Of a DNA stretch of 64,000 nucleotides, positions 6,889-15,365 are shown piece by piece. Position 1 is the first letter of the stretch. Each line of letters starts with the position of its first letter. The position numbers were made by a program, and so were the translations under genes. The stretch comes from Oscillospiraceae bacterium (GTDB lineage Bacteria; Bacillota; Clostridia; Oscillospirales; Oscillospiraceae): contig CADBJU010000017.1 of NCBI GenBank assembly GCA_902795045.1, positions 1-64,000 of the forward strand, given 5' to 3'. A model generated the notes under the pieces. The model had not been told where the DNA came from, searched no databases, and saw only the letters and a program-made list of their open reading frames with translations.

Positions 6889-9281
6889 GCTTGATCAAGT
6901 ACAGAATCCACGAGGTGGCGAAGGATTTTAACGTTACCTCCAAGGTGATCTCTCAGATTCTCACAGATTATATAGCGCCGCCGAAAAACCACATGCAGGT
7001 TCTGGAAACGCCGGAGTTGGATGTGATCTTTGAGTATATGACGCAGCACAACCAGGCCGAGAGCCTCGAGGAAATTTTCAAGACCCCGGCAAAGCCCGCC
7101 GCCCCAGCAAAGGCGAAGGCGGAGCCGAAGAGCGATTCCAAGGCGGAGGCCAAGCCCGCCCCCGCAAAGCAGGGCGAAGCAAAGCCCGCCGCAAAGCAGG
7201 CAGCTCCCGCGCCCCAGCAGGCTTCCCAGCCGCAGCAGCCCGCCCAGCCCAAGCCCCAGAAGGCGCACACGCCGCGCCAGGTGGCGGAGAAGCGCGTGGT
7301 CGACACCAGAGGCGGCGCCGCTGTCAACATCGAGAAATACAACGAAAAGTTTGAGGATATGGCGGGCGCGAAGGCCAACAAGCAGAACCTGCGCGCGAGC
7401 AGCACCTCCAAGGAGAAGATCAACAGCAAGTCCAGACAGCAGCGTCCCAACAGCGCCCAGGCAGCCTCCACCAAGCGCCGCCAGGAGGAGCGCAACAAGA
7501 TGAACCGCCTGCAGCTGGAGATCGCCAAGAAGCAGCCGCTGAAGGTCCAGATCCCCGACGAAATCAGCGTGGGCGAGCTTGCCTCCCGCATGAAGAAGAC
7601 CGCCTCCGAGGTCATCAAGCAGCTCATGAAGATGGGCGTGTTCGCCTCTGTGTCCGAGATCATCGACTACGACACCGCGGCGCTCGTCGCCATGGAACTC
7701 GGCTGCAAGGTCGAGAAGGAGGTCATCGTCACGGTGGAAGAGCGCCTCATCGACGACTCCGCCGACAAGGAAGAGGACCTCGTTCCCCGCGCCCCGGTCG
7801 TGGTGGTCATGGGCCACGTCGACCACGGCAAGACCTCGCTGCTCGACTACATCCGCCACGCAAACGTCGTCTCCGGCGAGGCCGGCGGCATCACCCAGCA
7901 CATCGGCGCATATACTGTCGAGATTAACGGCAGCCCCATCACCTTCCTCGATACCCCGGGCCACGAGGCCTTCACCTCCATGCGCGCCCGCGGCGCCATG
8001 GTCACGGATATCGCCATCCTCGTCGTCGCCGCGGACGACGGCATCATGCCCCAGACCGTCGAGTCCATCAACCATGCCAAGGCCGCCAATATCCCGGTGG
8101 TCGTGGCCATCAACAAGATGGACACCGTCGGCGCCAATCCCGAGCGCATCAAGCAGCAGCTCACCGAGTACGACCTCGTGAGCGAAGAGTGGGGCGGCGA
8201 CACCATCATCTGCCCCATCTCCGCCAAAACCGGCATGGGCATCGACAACCTGCTTGAAAACCTTGTCGTCCTGGCCGAGGTGCAGGAGCTCAAAGCCAAT
8301 CCGAACCGCGCCGCCCGCGGCGCTGTCATCGAGGCACGGCTTGACAAGGGCCGCGGCCCCATCATGACCGTACTTGTCCAGAACGGCACGCTGCATCTGG
8401 GCGACATCATCATCGCAGGCTCCAGCGTCGGCCGCGTGCGCACGATGGTCGACGACAAGGGCCGCCGCGTCACCGAGGCCGGACCCTCCACCCCTGTCGA
8501 GATCTCCGGCATGGACTCCGTCCCCAGCGCGGGCGACACCTTCAACGCCGTCTCCGATGAGCGCATGGCGCGTCAGCTTGCCGAGGAGCGCAAAATCTCC
8601 AGCGCCAACAACGCCCTCGCCGGCACCAAGAAGGTAAGTCTCGACGATCTCTTCAGCCAGATCCAGGCGGGCGAGATGAAGACCCTCAACATCATCGTCA
8701 AGGCCGACGTGCAGGGCTCTGCCGAGGCGGTCAAGGCCTCTCTTGAGAAGATCTCCAACGAGGAGGTCCAGGTCAAGGTCATCCACAGCGCAGTCGGCGC
8801 CATCAACGAGTCCGACGTGATGCTGGCCGCCACCTCCGGCGCCATCATTGTGGGCTTCAACGTCCGCCCGGACAACGCCGCCCGCGACAGCGCCGCGAGA
8901 AGCAAGGTCGATATGCGCATGTATCGCGTCATCTACGACTGCATCAACGAGATCGAGGACGCCATGAAGGGCATGCTCGCGCCCAAGTTCAAGGAGTCCG
9001 TCATCGGCCACGCCGAGGTGCGCGAGACCTACAAGGTCTCCAAGGTCGGCACCGTCTGCGGCTGCTACTGCACCGACGGCAAGATTCAGCGCGGCTGTGA
9101 GGTGCGCGTCCTGCGCGACAACATCGTCATCCACGAGGGCGAGCTTGCCTCCCTGCGCCGCTTCAAGGACGACGTCAAGGAGGTCGCCAGCGGCTACGAG
9201 TGCGGCATGCAGGTCGAGAAGTTCAACGACATCAAGGTCGGCGACGTGATCGAGTGCTTCGTCATGGAGCAGATCAACTGA
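6885..9281 (+). CDS. infB: Translation initiation factor IF-2
   Basis: A 798-residue GTPase that places initiator tRNA on the 30S subunit. Domains in order: short IF2-N helix bundle (1-60, [16 protein letters not shown]), a low-complexity Ala/Lys/Pro/Gln linker (about 65-215), a second IF2-N module (about 220-270), the G domain from about 300 with [20 protein letters not shown] and NKMD, then domains II-IV. RBS GGAGGACTGAAGT overlaps the end of the preceding gene and the start forms ATGA with its stop. Last gene of the operon; rbfA does not follow, and a strong terminator stands 48 bases downstream. Confidence 0.97.
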   Translation: MSLIKYRIHEVAKDFNVTSKVISQILTDYIAPPKNHMQVLETPELDVIFEYMTQHNQAESLEEIFKTPAKPAAPAKAKAEPKSDSKAEAKPAPAKQGEAKPAAKQAAPAPQQASQPQQPAQPKPQKAHTPRQVAEKRVVDTRGGAAVNIEKYNEKFEDMAGAKANKQNLRASSTSKEKINSKSRQQRPNSAQAASTKRRQEERNKMNRLQLEIAKKQPLKVQIPDEISVGELASRMKKTASEVIKQLMKMGVFASVSEIIDYDTAALVAMELGCKVEKEVIVTVEERLIDDSADKEEDLVPRAPVVVVMGHVDHGKTSLLDYIRHANVVSGEAGGITQHIGAYTVEINGSPITFLDTPGHEAFTSMRARGAMVTDIAILVVAADDGIMPQTVESINHAKAANIPVVVAINKMDTVGANPERIKQQLTEYDLVSEEWGGDTIICPISAKTGMGIDNLLENLVVLAEVQELKANPNRAARGAVIEARLDKGRGPIMTVLVQNGTLHLGDIIIAGSSVGRVRTMVDDKGRRVTEAGPSTPVEISGMDSVPSAGDTFNAVSDERMARQLAEERKISSANNALAGTKKVSLDDLFSQIQAGEMKTLNIIVKADVQGSAEAVKASLEKISNEEVQVKVIHSAVGAINESDVMLAATSGAIIVGFNVRPDNAARDSAARSKVDMRMYRVIYDCINEIEDAMKGMLAPKFKESVIGHAEVRETYKVSKVGTVCGCYCTDGKIQRGCEVRVLRDNIVIHEGELASLRRFKDDVKEVASGYECGMQVEKFNDIKVGDVIECFVMEQIN

Positions 9282-9328
9282 GCTTTGACGTCATAGACTT
9301 CATATTGTCCTCAGCCTCACAAAAATAC

Positions 9329-9369
9329 CTGCTCGGGAAACTCAATGTGAGTAACCCGAGCAGTTTTTT
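9329..9369 (+). terminator. Intrinsic terminator of the infB operon
   Basis: CTGCTCGGG (9329-9337) and CCCGAGCAG (9355-9363) form a perfect nine-pair stem with an inner ACTCA/TGAGT extension, followed by TTTTTT. Confidence 0.9.
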
Positions 9370-9509
9370 CCTTTTTTTGAGTAACATATTTTTCTCTTTT
9401 TGACGAGATTGATTGAGCGTTGAAACCAAAGGCATCGAGACCACTGGCTATTTTGCATCTTAAGAATGATGTACTCAAAAGAAATATTAATTGGAGATAA
9501 ACGCGGAAT

Positions 9510-9851
9510 ATGCAACAAATTAAGAAAATAGTCGAGGCGACTACAGATATACAGCGTTTGAGCGATAGCCTATGGCGACGAACAATGAAAAAGGCGAAGG
9601 ACCAGCCAAAGCCTGTTGTGATTCTCCAACTGAGGACGCTCAGCACAGCGATACGGCCGCCGAAAATCGACCCAACAGATATAGCCGCTCAGATCGAGGT
9701 TGTCATCAAAGAAGTGGATAAGGGACGCGGTGCGGCAAAAATCTCGGAAAAGTACGGGATAGACCCAGCGCTGGTGGAGCAGATTGCCCGGCTCTATCTG
9801 ACGCATCCCGGCGTGACGGTGGATGGCATCATGACAAAAATGGGGTTATGA
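9510..9851 (+). CDS. Hypothetical 113-residue protein
   Basis: Not recognised. The C-terminal 60 residues (from KIDPTDIAAQIEVVIKEV through ISEKYGIDPALVEQIARLYL) look like a short helical, possibly helix-turn-helix, module: the sequence GRGAAKISEKYGIDPALVEQ has the spacing of a recognition helix pair. The N-terminal part is basic. The ribosome site is weak (GGAG at 9493 is too far from ATG 9510), so the true start may be internal, for instance the ATG codon 26. It sits with a broken dehydrogenase and a transposase scrap in a decayed patch and is AT-richer than infB. It may be a remnant of a mobile element. Confidence 0.4.
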   Translation: MQQIKKIVEATTDIQRLSDSLWRRTMKKAKDQPKPVVILQLRTLSTAIRPPKIDPTDIAAQIEVVIKEVDKGRGAAKISEKYGIDPALVEQIARLYLTHPGVTVDGIMTKMGL

Positions 9852-9853
9852 GC

Positions 9854-9964
9854 ATGGACAAAAGATTTGAGGATAAAGTAGCAGTCATTACTGGTGGCGC
9901 GCATGGGATCGGCAAGGCAATTGCAGATGCTTTCCGCTGCGTAGCAGATTGGGCTTGTGAATAG
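9854..9964 (+). pseudogene. Short-chain dehydrogenase N-terminal fragment
   Basis: From ATG 9854 the reading frame gives FEDKVAVITGGAHGIGKAIA, the start of a Rossmann-fold short-chain dehydrogenase including the cofactor motif TGGxxGIG. After about 27 codons it runs into sequence shared with the 3' end of the transposase at 23.7 kb and stops at 9964. The other ~220 residues of a normal SDR are gone. It follows the previous gene by two bases, so it was probably its operon partner before the deletion. Confidence 0.7.
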
Positions 9965-9993
9965 CGTTTGCCAGAATTGCAGTCAAAAGCTGC
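9930..9993 (-). repeat. Transposase 3'-end remnant
   Basis: From about 9930 to 9993 the sequence matches 23681-23744, the 3' coding end of the reverse-strand transposase, identically over about 59 bases (CGCTGCGTAGCAGATTGGGC … CAGTCAAAAGCTGC) with one mismatch just before. It marks a former insertion that removed the rest of the dehydrogenase gene. Confidence 0.75.
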
Positions 9994-10116
9994 TCCACGA
10001 CTGAATAGTAATGAAATTTGTTGGATAATATCTCAGGAACACTTGCGCTGTATTTGATCATATGTTATGCTCTTTGTCAGAGAAACAGAAACGGCGCATG
10101 TCGGGGGAGTACATAC

Positions 10117-12360
10117 ATGTTCAGGAAAATTCGTGAAGACTGGGAATTGCTGTACCGGCCGATCTATACCGGCCAACGGCTGCAGGGTAATTTGCATGCG
10201 CTGACAATCGTGAGCATTTTCACCGCTCTGCTGGGGCTGGTGCTGATGATCGTCGATCTGGTCACCGGCGATAAGGTGATGTTCGCCACGGCCTTTTTGA
10301 CCTTTTTGGGCGGTGTGGGCTGCGGCTATTTCGCGGGCGTGCAGAAGAACCGCGAAAGGGCCACGTTGATCCCGACGCTTTTCTGCATCTTCGCCTTCAC
10401 CTTCTACACCATCAACGGCCTCGGCGAGGGCTCGGCGATGCTCTGGTCCCTGATGGCGCCCCTTGGGCTGTGCTATTTCGTCAGTGTCAGAAACGGCATA
10501 TTCGTCTCCCTCTATTATACCGTCTTTTTCTTCATCATCTTCTATACCCCACTCAGGGAGCATATGCGGCCCTACTATACAGATGCCTTTCTTACGCGTT
10601 TTCCGATACTCTACGCCAGCATGACCGCTTTCGTCATCATCTCCATGACCCAGTACCACCGAGGCATATTGCTGGAAAACGAGTACGCGGAAAAGCTGAA
10701 CGAGGAGGTCGCCAGGCAGACGGAGGTTGCGGAAGCGCGCGCCAAAAAGATTGAACAGATGTCCTTCCAGACCATACAGACCCTTGCCAGTGCCATCGAC
10801 GCCAAGGACCCCTACACCAAGGGCCACTCCACCCGCGTCAGCCAGTATTCGGTGCTGATTGCCAAGGCGTTGAATTGGGATGCCGAGAGGATCAACAACC
10901 TGCGCTACGCCGCCATGCTTCACGACATCGGCAAGATCGGCGTGCCCGATTCCATACTGAACAATCCCAAGCGCCTGACGGATATGGAGTACAACATCAT
11001 CAAATCCCATACCGTGATGGGGGGCGACATCCTCAAGGATCGCAGTATGATCCAGTCTGCGGAGGACGTGGCCCGCAGCCACCACGAGCGCTACGACGGC
11101 AAGGGCTATCCCCGGGGGCTCAAGGGCGAGGAAATCTCCGAGGAGGCCCGGATTGCCGCCATCGCGGACGCTTTCGACGCCATGAGCTCCAAACGCGTCT
11201 ACCGAAACGCTTGCGATTACGGCCACATCCGCGACGAGCTCGTCAACGGCAAGGGACGACAGTTCGATCCCCACTTCACAGATATTTTCATCGGCCTGTG
11301 GGACCGTGGCATGCTTGATGACATCCTGAAGCAAAGCGCCTCCGACGACGAAGGGAGCATCGAAGCCTCCGGGCTGCTCAGGGAGGTCATGGACACCATT
11401 CTGTCCCAGAACGTGAAAGAAACCGACATCCTCACCGGTCTGATGAACCGCGGCGCCGGCGAGGCCGCCATCGCCTGCCGCATGCGTGAGCAGGGCGGCG
11501 CCTTCGCCTTCCTTGACCTGGACAACCTCAAGGTCGTCAACGACATCAACGGCCATGACGCCGGTGACCGGGCGCTTCGCCTCTTGGGCGGGATCCTCAG
11601 GGCGCACGCTTCCGATGCCCCCTGCTGCCGCATGGGCGGCGACGAATTCCTGCTCTTCATGCCCGGCGTCAGCGCGGAGGAAGCCGAGAACCGGATTCGG
11701 GCCATCATCGCCGCCTTTGAGCACGAAAAAGCCGGGGTCGACGGCATCGCCGCGGCCACTCTTTCCGTGGGCGTCGCGATGTGCAATCCCTCCGAGCCTT
11801 ATGCCCAGGTCTATCACGAAGCGGACAAGGCCCTCTACCATGTCAAGCAGAACGGCAAGAACGGCTACAGCTTCTACAATCACAATTCCGATCCCGCCGC
11901 CATCGACCAGATAGACCTGGAAAAACTGATCAAAGGCATCAGCGACAGCGGCAGCTACGATGGAGCGATGGACGTGGAATACCGACAGTTTTCCAGACTC
12001 TACGAGTACGTCACCCACCTGAGCCAACGCTTCTGTCACCCCTTCAAGCTGGTCTTGATTACCCTCAAGGCCAACGCCGGCGAGCAGCCCGGCCCCGACG
12101 CGCTGGACAGCGCCATGTACTACATGGAGCAATCCATCTGCCAGACCATCCGCAATGTGGACGTGCTCACTCGATTCAACCAACAATGCTTCCTCGTCAT
12201 ACTCATCGGCGCGGATTCCGAGGGCGTCAAAATCGCAATGGACCGCATCTTCCGCGGCTACTATAAAATGATCGGCAGCTCCGCCTTCTCTCCGTCCTAT
12301 TCCGTGTATCATGGGGATGATTCTGCCCCGGCACATCCCCCTGCACCCCCTGCCGGTTGA
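10117..12360 (+). CDS. Membrane HD-GYP / GGDEF c-di-GMP signalling protein
   Basis: A 747-residue protein with about six N-terminal membrane segments (residues 20-175), a coiled linker, an HD-GYP phosphodiesterase domain (about 205-400; H269-D270, HHERYDGKGYP with GYP at 330-332) and a GGDEF diguanylate cyclase domain (about 430-590; DILTGLMN, GGDEF at 507-511). The last 150 residues resemble a second, degenerate GGDEF fold in which RFNQQCFLVIL replaces the active motif. Both classical motifs are intact, so it could make or destroy c-di-GMP. Start set at ATG 10117 because GGGGGAG at 10103-10109 precedes it; the frame is open back to 10018. It lies next to the PilZ-synthase locus, the likely target. 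Confidence 0.85.
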   Translation: MFRKIREDWELLYRPIYTGQRLQGNLHALTIVSIFTALLGLVLMIVDLVTGDKVMFATAFLTFLGGVGCGYFAGVQKNRERATLIPTLFCIFAFTFYTINGLGEGSAMLWSLMAPLGLCYFVSVRNGIFVSLYYTVFFFIIFYTPLREHMRPYYTDAFLTRFPILYASMTAFVIISMTQYHRGILLENEYAEKLNEEVARQTEVAEARAKKIEQMSFQTIQTLASAIDAKDPYTKGHSTRVSQYSVLIAKALNWDAERINNLRYAAMLHDIGKIGVPDSILNNPKRLTDMEYNIIKSHTVMGGDILKDRSMIQSAEDVARSHHERYDGKGYPRGLKGEEISEEARIAAIADAFDAMSSKRVYRNACDYGHIRDELVNGKGRQFDPHFTDIFIGLWDRGMLDDILKQSASDDEGSIEASGLLREVMDTILSQNVKETDILTGLMNRGAGEAAIACRMREQGGAFAFLDLDNLKVVNDINGHDAGDRALRLLGGILRAHASDAPCCRMGGDEFLLFMPGVSAEEAENRIRAIIAAFEHEKAGVDGIAAATLSVGVAMCNPSEPYAQVYHEADKALYHVKQNGKNGYSFYNHNSDPAAIDQIDLEKLIKGISDSGSYDGAMDVEYRQFSRLYEYVTHLSQRFCHPFKLVLITLKANAGEQPGPDALDSAMYYMEQSICQTIRNVDVLTRFNQQCFLVILIGADSEGVKIAMDRIFRGYYKMIGSSAFSPSYSVYHGDDSAPAHPPAPPAG

Positions 12361-12485
12361 GCCCCTGAGCTGTAAAGAGTGAATGGAAGCAGCCAACCCA
12401 CACCTGAAGATGACTTTTCCTTATCAACAGATATGACGAACTTGAACAAGTGCATAATTTATCATAGAGCAGCTCTGTCTTTGAC

Positions 12486-12514
12486 TTGACAGAAACAGCA
12501 AATAGGGATAAAGT
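12486..12514 (+). promoter_or_regulatory. Promoter of the exopolysaccharide operon
   Basis: TTGACA at 12486-12491 and TAAAGT at 12509-12514 are 17 bases apart, upstream of the nucleotide-sugar dehydrogenase. A TATAAT at 12534 lacks a good -35. The AT-rich 12361-12563 gap holds nothing else clear. Confidence 0.5.
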
Positions 12515-12563
12515 AATAAAAAGTGTATAAATGTATAATATGGTGGATTTGGAGTAATTTTCC

Positions 12564-13895
12564 ATGAGTGAACATGCATTTGAAGAACTTTATCAGCGCC
12601 TTTGCGGAGGAGAAGACTGTCTCTCCGTTATCGGGCTCGGTTATGTCGGTATGCCGCTTGCAGTGGAGTTTGCAAAGCACCTGCGCGTGATCGGCTTTAA
12701 CCACCATGAGGCGCGAATCCGTCAGTACAGGGCCGGGATCGATCCCACGTGCGAGGTGGGCGATGAGGCGATACGGAATACGACGGTGGAGTTTACCGCT
12801 GACGAGAAACGGCTGCGCGAGGCAAAGTTTCACATTGTCGCCGTGCCGACGCCCATCAATACCGATCACACACCGGACCTGTTTCCGGTGCGCAACGCTT
12901 CCGCCATCGTCGGGCGCAATCTGACCCCCGGCTCGATCGTGGTCTATGAATCCACGGTTTATCCCGGTGTGACAGAGGATATCTGCATTCCGATCCTGGA
13001 GGCAGAGTCCGGCCTTCGCTGCGGCGTTGACTTCAAGGTCGGCTACAGTCCCGAGCGCATTAACCCCGGCGACAAGGTACATACACTGACAAAAATCAGG
13101 AAGATCGTCTCCGGCATGGACGAGGAAAGCTGCCGCATCATCAAGCAGGTTTACGACATCATCATCGAGGCCGGTACCTTCCCGGTCAGCAGCATCAAGA
13201 CCGCGGAAGCGGTAAAGGTCGTCGAAAACAGCCAGCGTGATATCAACATTGCCTTCATGAACGAGCTTGCCATGGTGTTTGACCGTGTGGGCATCGATAC
13301 CAGGGAAGTGATCGACGGCATGAACACAAAATGGAATGCCCTCGGCTTTCAGCCCGGTCTGGTGGGCGGGCACTGCATCGGCGTGGACCCGTATTACTTT
13401 ACCTATGAGGCAGAGATGCTGGGCTACCACAGTCAGATCATTCTGAACGGGCGCATCGTGAACGATGGCATGGCGGCTTTTGTCGCGCGCAGGGCGATCG
13501 ACAAAATGGTGGAAGCGGGCCTGGCGCCGAAGAAATGCCGCGTTGTCGTTCTGGGCCTCACCTTTAAGGAAAACTGTCCCGATGTGCGCAACAGCAAAGT
13601 TTCGGATATAGTAGAGGAGTTTGGAAAGCTCGGGATCAAGCCGGCGATCGTTGATCCCCGGGCAGACCCTGCGCAAGCGCAGAAAGCCTACGGTTTTGAG
13701 CTGACAGCCATAGAGGATATTCATGACGCGGACTGCGTGATCGCGGCAGTAGCTCACAGGGAATTTGCCGCGCTCGGCGTGGAAGGTCTGCAGCGCCTGT
13801 TCGGTGAAAAGCCCGCGAAGATCCTGATCGATGTCAAGGGCATGTTTGATCTCGGTGAACTCAGGAAGAGCGATATCCTTTGGTGGAGACTTTAA
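12564..13895 (+). CDS. UDP-N-acetyl-hexosamine dehydrogenase (TviB/WbpO type)
   Basis: A 443-residue nucleotide-sugar dehydrogenase that oxidises the C6 hydroxyl of UDP-GlcNAc, UDP-GalNAc or UDP-ManNAc to the uronic acid with two NAD+. The N-terminal Rossmann fold has VIGLGYVGMPLA at 22-33. The catalytic cysteine is C271 in GGHCIGVDPYY. The C-terminal UDP-binding domain has LGLTFKENCPDVRNSK near 330-345. It resembles the TviB/WbpO/Cap5L subgroup more than UDP-glucose dehydrogenase, but the exact sugar is inferred. It opens the exopolysaccharide operon and suggests that the polymer contains an amino-uronic acid. Confidence 0.88.
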   Translation: MSEHAFEELYQRLCGGEDCLSVIGLGYVGMPLAVEFAKHLRVIGFNHHEARIRQYRAGIDPTCEVGDEAIRNTTVEFTADEKRLREAKFHIVAVPTPINTDHTPDLFPVRNASAIVGRNLTPGSIVVYESTVYPGVTEDICIPILEAESGLRCGVDFKVGYSPERINPGDKVHTLTKIRKIVSGMDEESCRIIKQVYDIIIEAGTFPVSSIKTAEAVKVVENSQRDINIAFMNELAMVFDRVGIDTREVIDGMNTKWNALGFQPGLVGGHCIGVDPYYFTYEAEMLGYHSQIILNGRIVNDGMAAFVARRAIDKMVEAGLAPKKCRVVVLGLTFKENCPDVRNSKVSDIVEEFGKLGIKPAIVDPRADPAQAQKAYGFELTAIEDIHDADCVIAAVAHREFAALGVEGLQRLFGEKPAKILIDVKGMFDLGELRKSDILWWRL

Positions 13896-13908
13896 TGAGG
13901 TACAGCAG

Positions 13909-14664
13909 ATGAGCAATCAAACCGGTCTTTCTGACCATAAGCGCTATGAGGCGTTTACCGGCAAATGGCGCAGAAGCGTCCTGAAGGAAGCCGAGAAATG
14001 GTGTTCGGAGGAACAGGCCGCACAGCTTCTGGCAGAAGCTGTGCTTGCGGAGTTTCGGAACAAATATGCCGACAAAGATCCGCCCCTGAATCCTGAATAC
14101 TATCTCCGCGCGCAGGTCTGTCTCGTTTACAGTCAGACAGGCCGGAGCATCCGCAGGCTGAGTGATTATATCGCCATGCAGGAGACTGCAGCCGAAGCAT
14201 ACATCGCACAGGAGGCGCCCGCACCCGTAGCGCAGACGCCGCCTGCCGTACAGCCGGAACCTTCACCTGCGGTGCAGAGCGAAGCTGTACCCGCTCCCCC
14301 GGTGGGCCCGGCAGCTGCGCCTGAGCCTGTACAGGCGTCCGAACTGGTCCCGGTGAAGAATGAGGCGCCGGCGCCTGCCGCGCCGTCAGGCGTGCAGACG
14401 GGAGCTCCCGCCGAGGAAAGCGCACCCAAAAAGGAAAAGGATTTGCCGCCGGATACCTTCTATGACCCGGTACGCACGACGCTCTGGACGCCGGACAGCA
14501 GCCAAAGCAACCACGTCGTAAAGGAGCTCGAGATCCCGGATGAGGAAGAGGGCGAGCGCTCCGTCCTGCTCTCGTTTTTGAACACGGTCCTTTTTGTGCT
14601 TGCCGCAGGCGCATTCGGCTTCTGCTTTTATGAGACGGGCTTCCTGCAATATCTGATGCAGTGA
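13909..14664 (+). CDS. Pro/Ala-rich membrane-anchored protein of the polysaccharide operon
   Basis: Not recognised. A 251-residue protein with a helical N-terminal domain (residues 8-80, KRYEAFTGKWRRSVLKEAEK and a tyrosine-rich continuation), a proline/alanine/valine-rich disordered middle (85-170), an acidic stretch and one C-terminal membrane helix (VLLSFLNTVLFVLAAGAFGF, about 222-245). That is the layout of a tail-anchored protein with a cytoplasmic N-terminus. ATG 13909 is preferred over the upstream in-frame ATG inside the dehydrogenase gene because of GAGG at 13897. It lies 13 bases after the dehydrogenase and 11 before the DivIVA-like gene, so it may help assemble or localise the synthase. 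Confidence 0.6.
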   Translation: MSNQTGLSDHKRYEAFTGKWRRSVLKEAEKWCSEEQAAQLLAEAVLAEFRNKYADKDPPLNPEYYLRAQVCLVYSQTGRSIRRLSDYIAMQETAAEAYIAQEAPAPVAQTPPAVQPEPSPAVQSEAVPAPPVGPAAAPEPVQASELVPVKNEAPAPAAPSGVQTGAPAEESAPKKEKDLPPDTFYDPVRTTLWTPDSSQSNHVVKELEIPDEEEGERSVLLSFLNTVLFVLAAGAFGFCFYETGFLQYLMQ

Positions 14665-14675
14665 GGAGACAGCAT

Positions 14676-15365
14676 ATGGAAATTGAACGAAACCAGATAA
14701 GAAAGACCATCTTCGGCAACTATAGAGCGGAGGATGTTGAGAAATATCTTGACGAAGCCGAGCGGCAGCTGCAGTCCTGGAAGACGGAGCGGGCCGATGA
14801 GGCCGCCAAGATCAGCGCTGCCCGCAGCGAAGTTGAAAATCTCTCTGCCCAACTGCAGCAGCTTCAGGAGGAAAACCTCCGTTATCAGGAGCGCAACCAG
14901 AGGCTTGGTGAAACGTGTGAGTCACGCAGCGATGAGGTGCGAAAGCTCCGTGAGGAGCTGGAAGACGTTCGCAAGCAAATGGAATCGATCCGTACGGAAC
15001 TCGATCTTGCAAACTCCCAGACCACCATTCTCAGCGACCGGATCGCCCGGCAGCGCAGAGAACTTGACGAGAAAGACAAGCTCCTCCTGGCAGATCCCAT
15101 CGGAGAAGCTAACAAACGTGCCGAGCAGATCATCCAAAACGCCACAAACATCAGCCAGCAGATGATCGACGACGCCGAGAACATGCGCTCCCGCGCTCTG
15201 GCGTCTGTACGGGCGGCATATTTCAACACAATCGGCTTTCGCAAAAACATGGAGGAACAGTTCAGTACTCTGCAAAGCGAGCTGGACCAGTCCGTGCGCA
15301 TGCTCCGCCTGATCGAAAGCGAAGACGAAAGCGCAATACCCGACTATGTTCAGGAGAAATGGTAA
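14676..15365 (+). CDS. DivIVA-like coiled-coil protein
   Basis: A 229-residue, almost entirely helical protein. The N-terminal segment RKTIFGNYRAEDVEKYLDEA has the pattern of the DivIVA/GpsB lipid-binding domain (F-G-Y then V-x-x-Y/F-L), followed by a long heptad coiled coil (about 30-150) and a second helical part ending DQSVRMLRLIESEDESAIPD. DivIVA-type proteins sit at curved membrane and recruit wall and polymer machinery. ATG 14676 is supported by GAGGAG at 14663-14668. Its stop overlaps the next start (TAATG). Its place between polymer genes suggests spatial control of polysaccharide export, which is an inference. Confidence 0.65.
   Translation: MEIERNQIRKTIFGNYRAEDVEKYLDEAERQLQSWKTERADEAAKISAARSEVENLSAQLQQLQEENLRYQERNQRLGETCESRSDEVRKLREELEDVRKQMESIRTELDLANSQTTILSDRIARQRRELDEKDKLLLADPIGEANKRAEQIIQNATNISQQMIDDAENMRSRALASVRAAYFNTIGFRKNMEEQFSTLQSELDQSVRMLRLIESEDESAIPDYVQEKW

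Noticed and set aside
6771-9134. 787-codon reverse-strand frame opposite infB
   Set aside because: It is an antisense shadow of the GC-rich infB gene: its composition is Asp/Val/His/Leu-biased, with no start signal and no domain.
10033-12396. 787-codon reverse-strand frame opposite the HD-GYP/GGDEF gene
   Set aside because: Antisense shadow of a gene with clear catalytic motifs on the plus strand.
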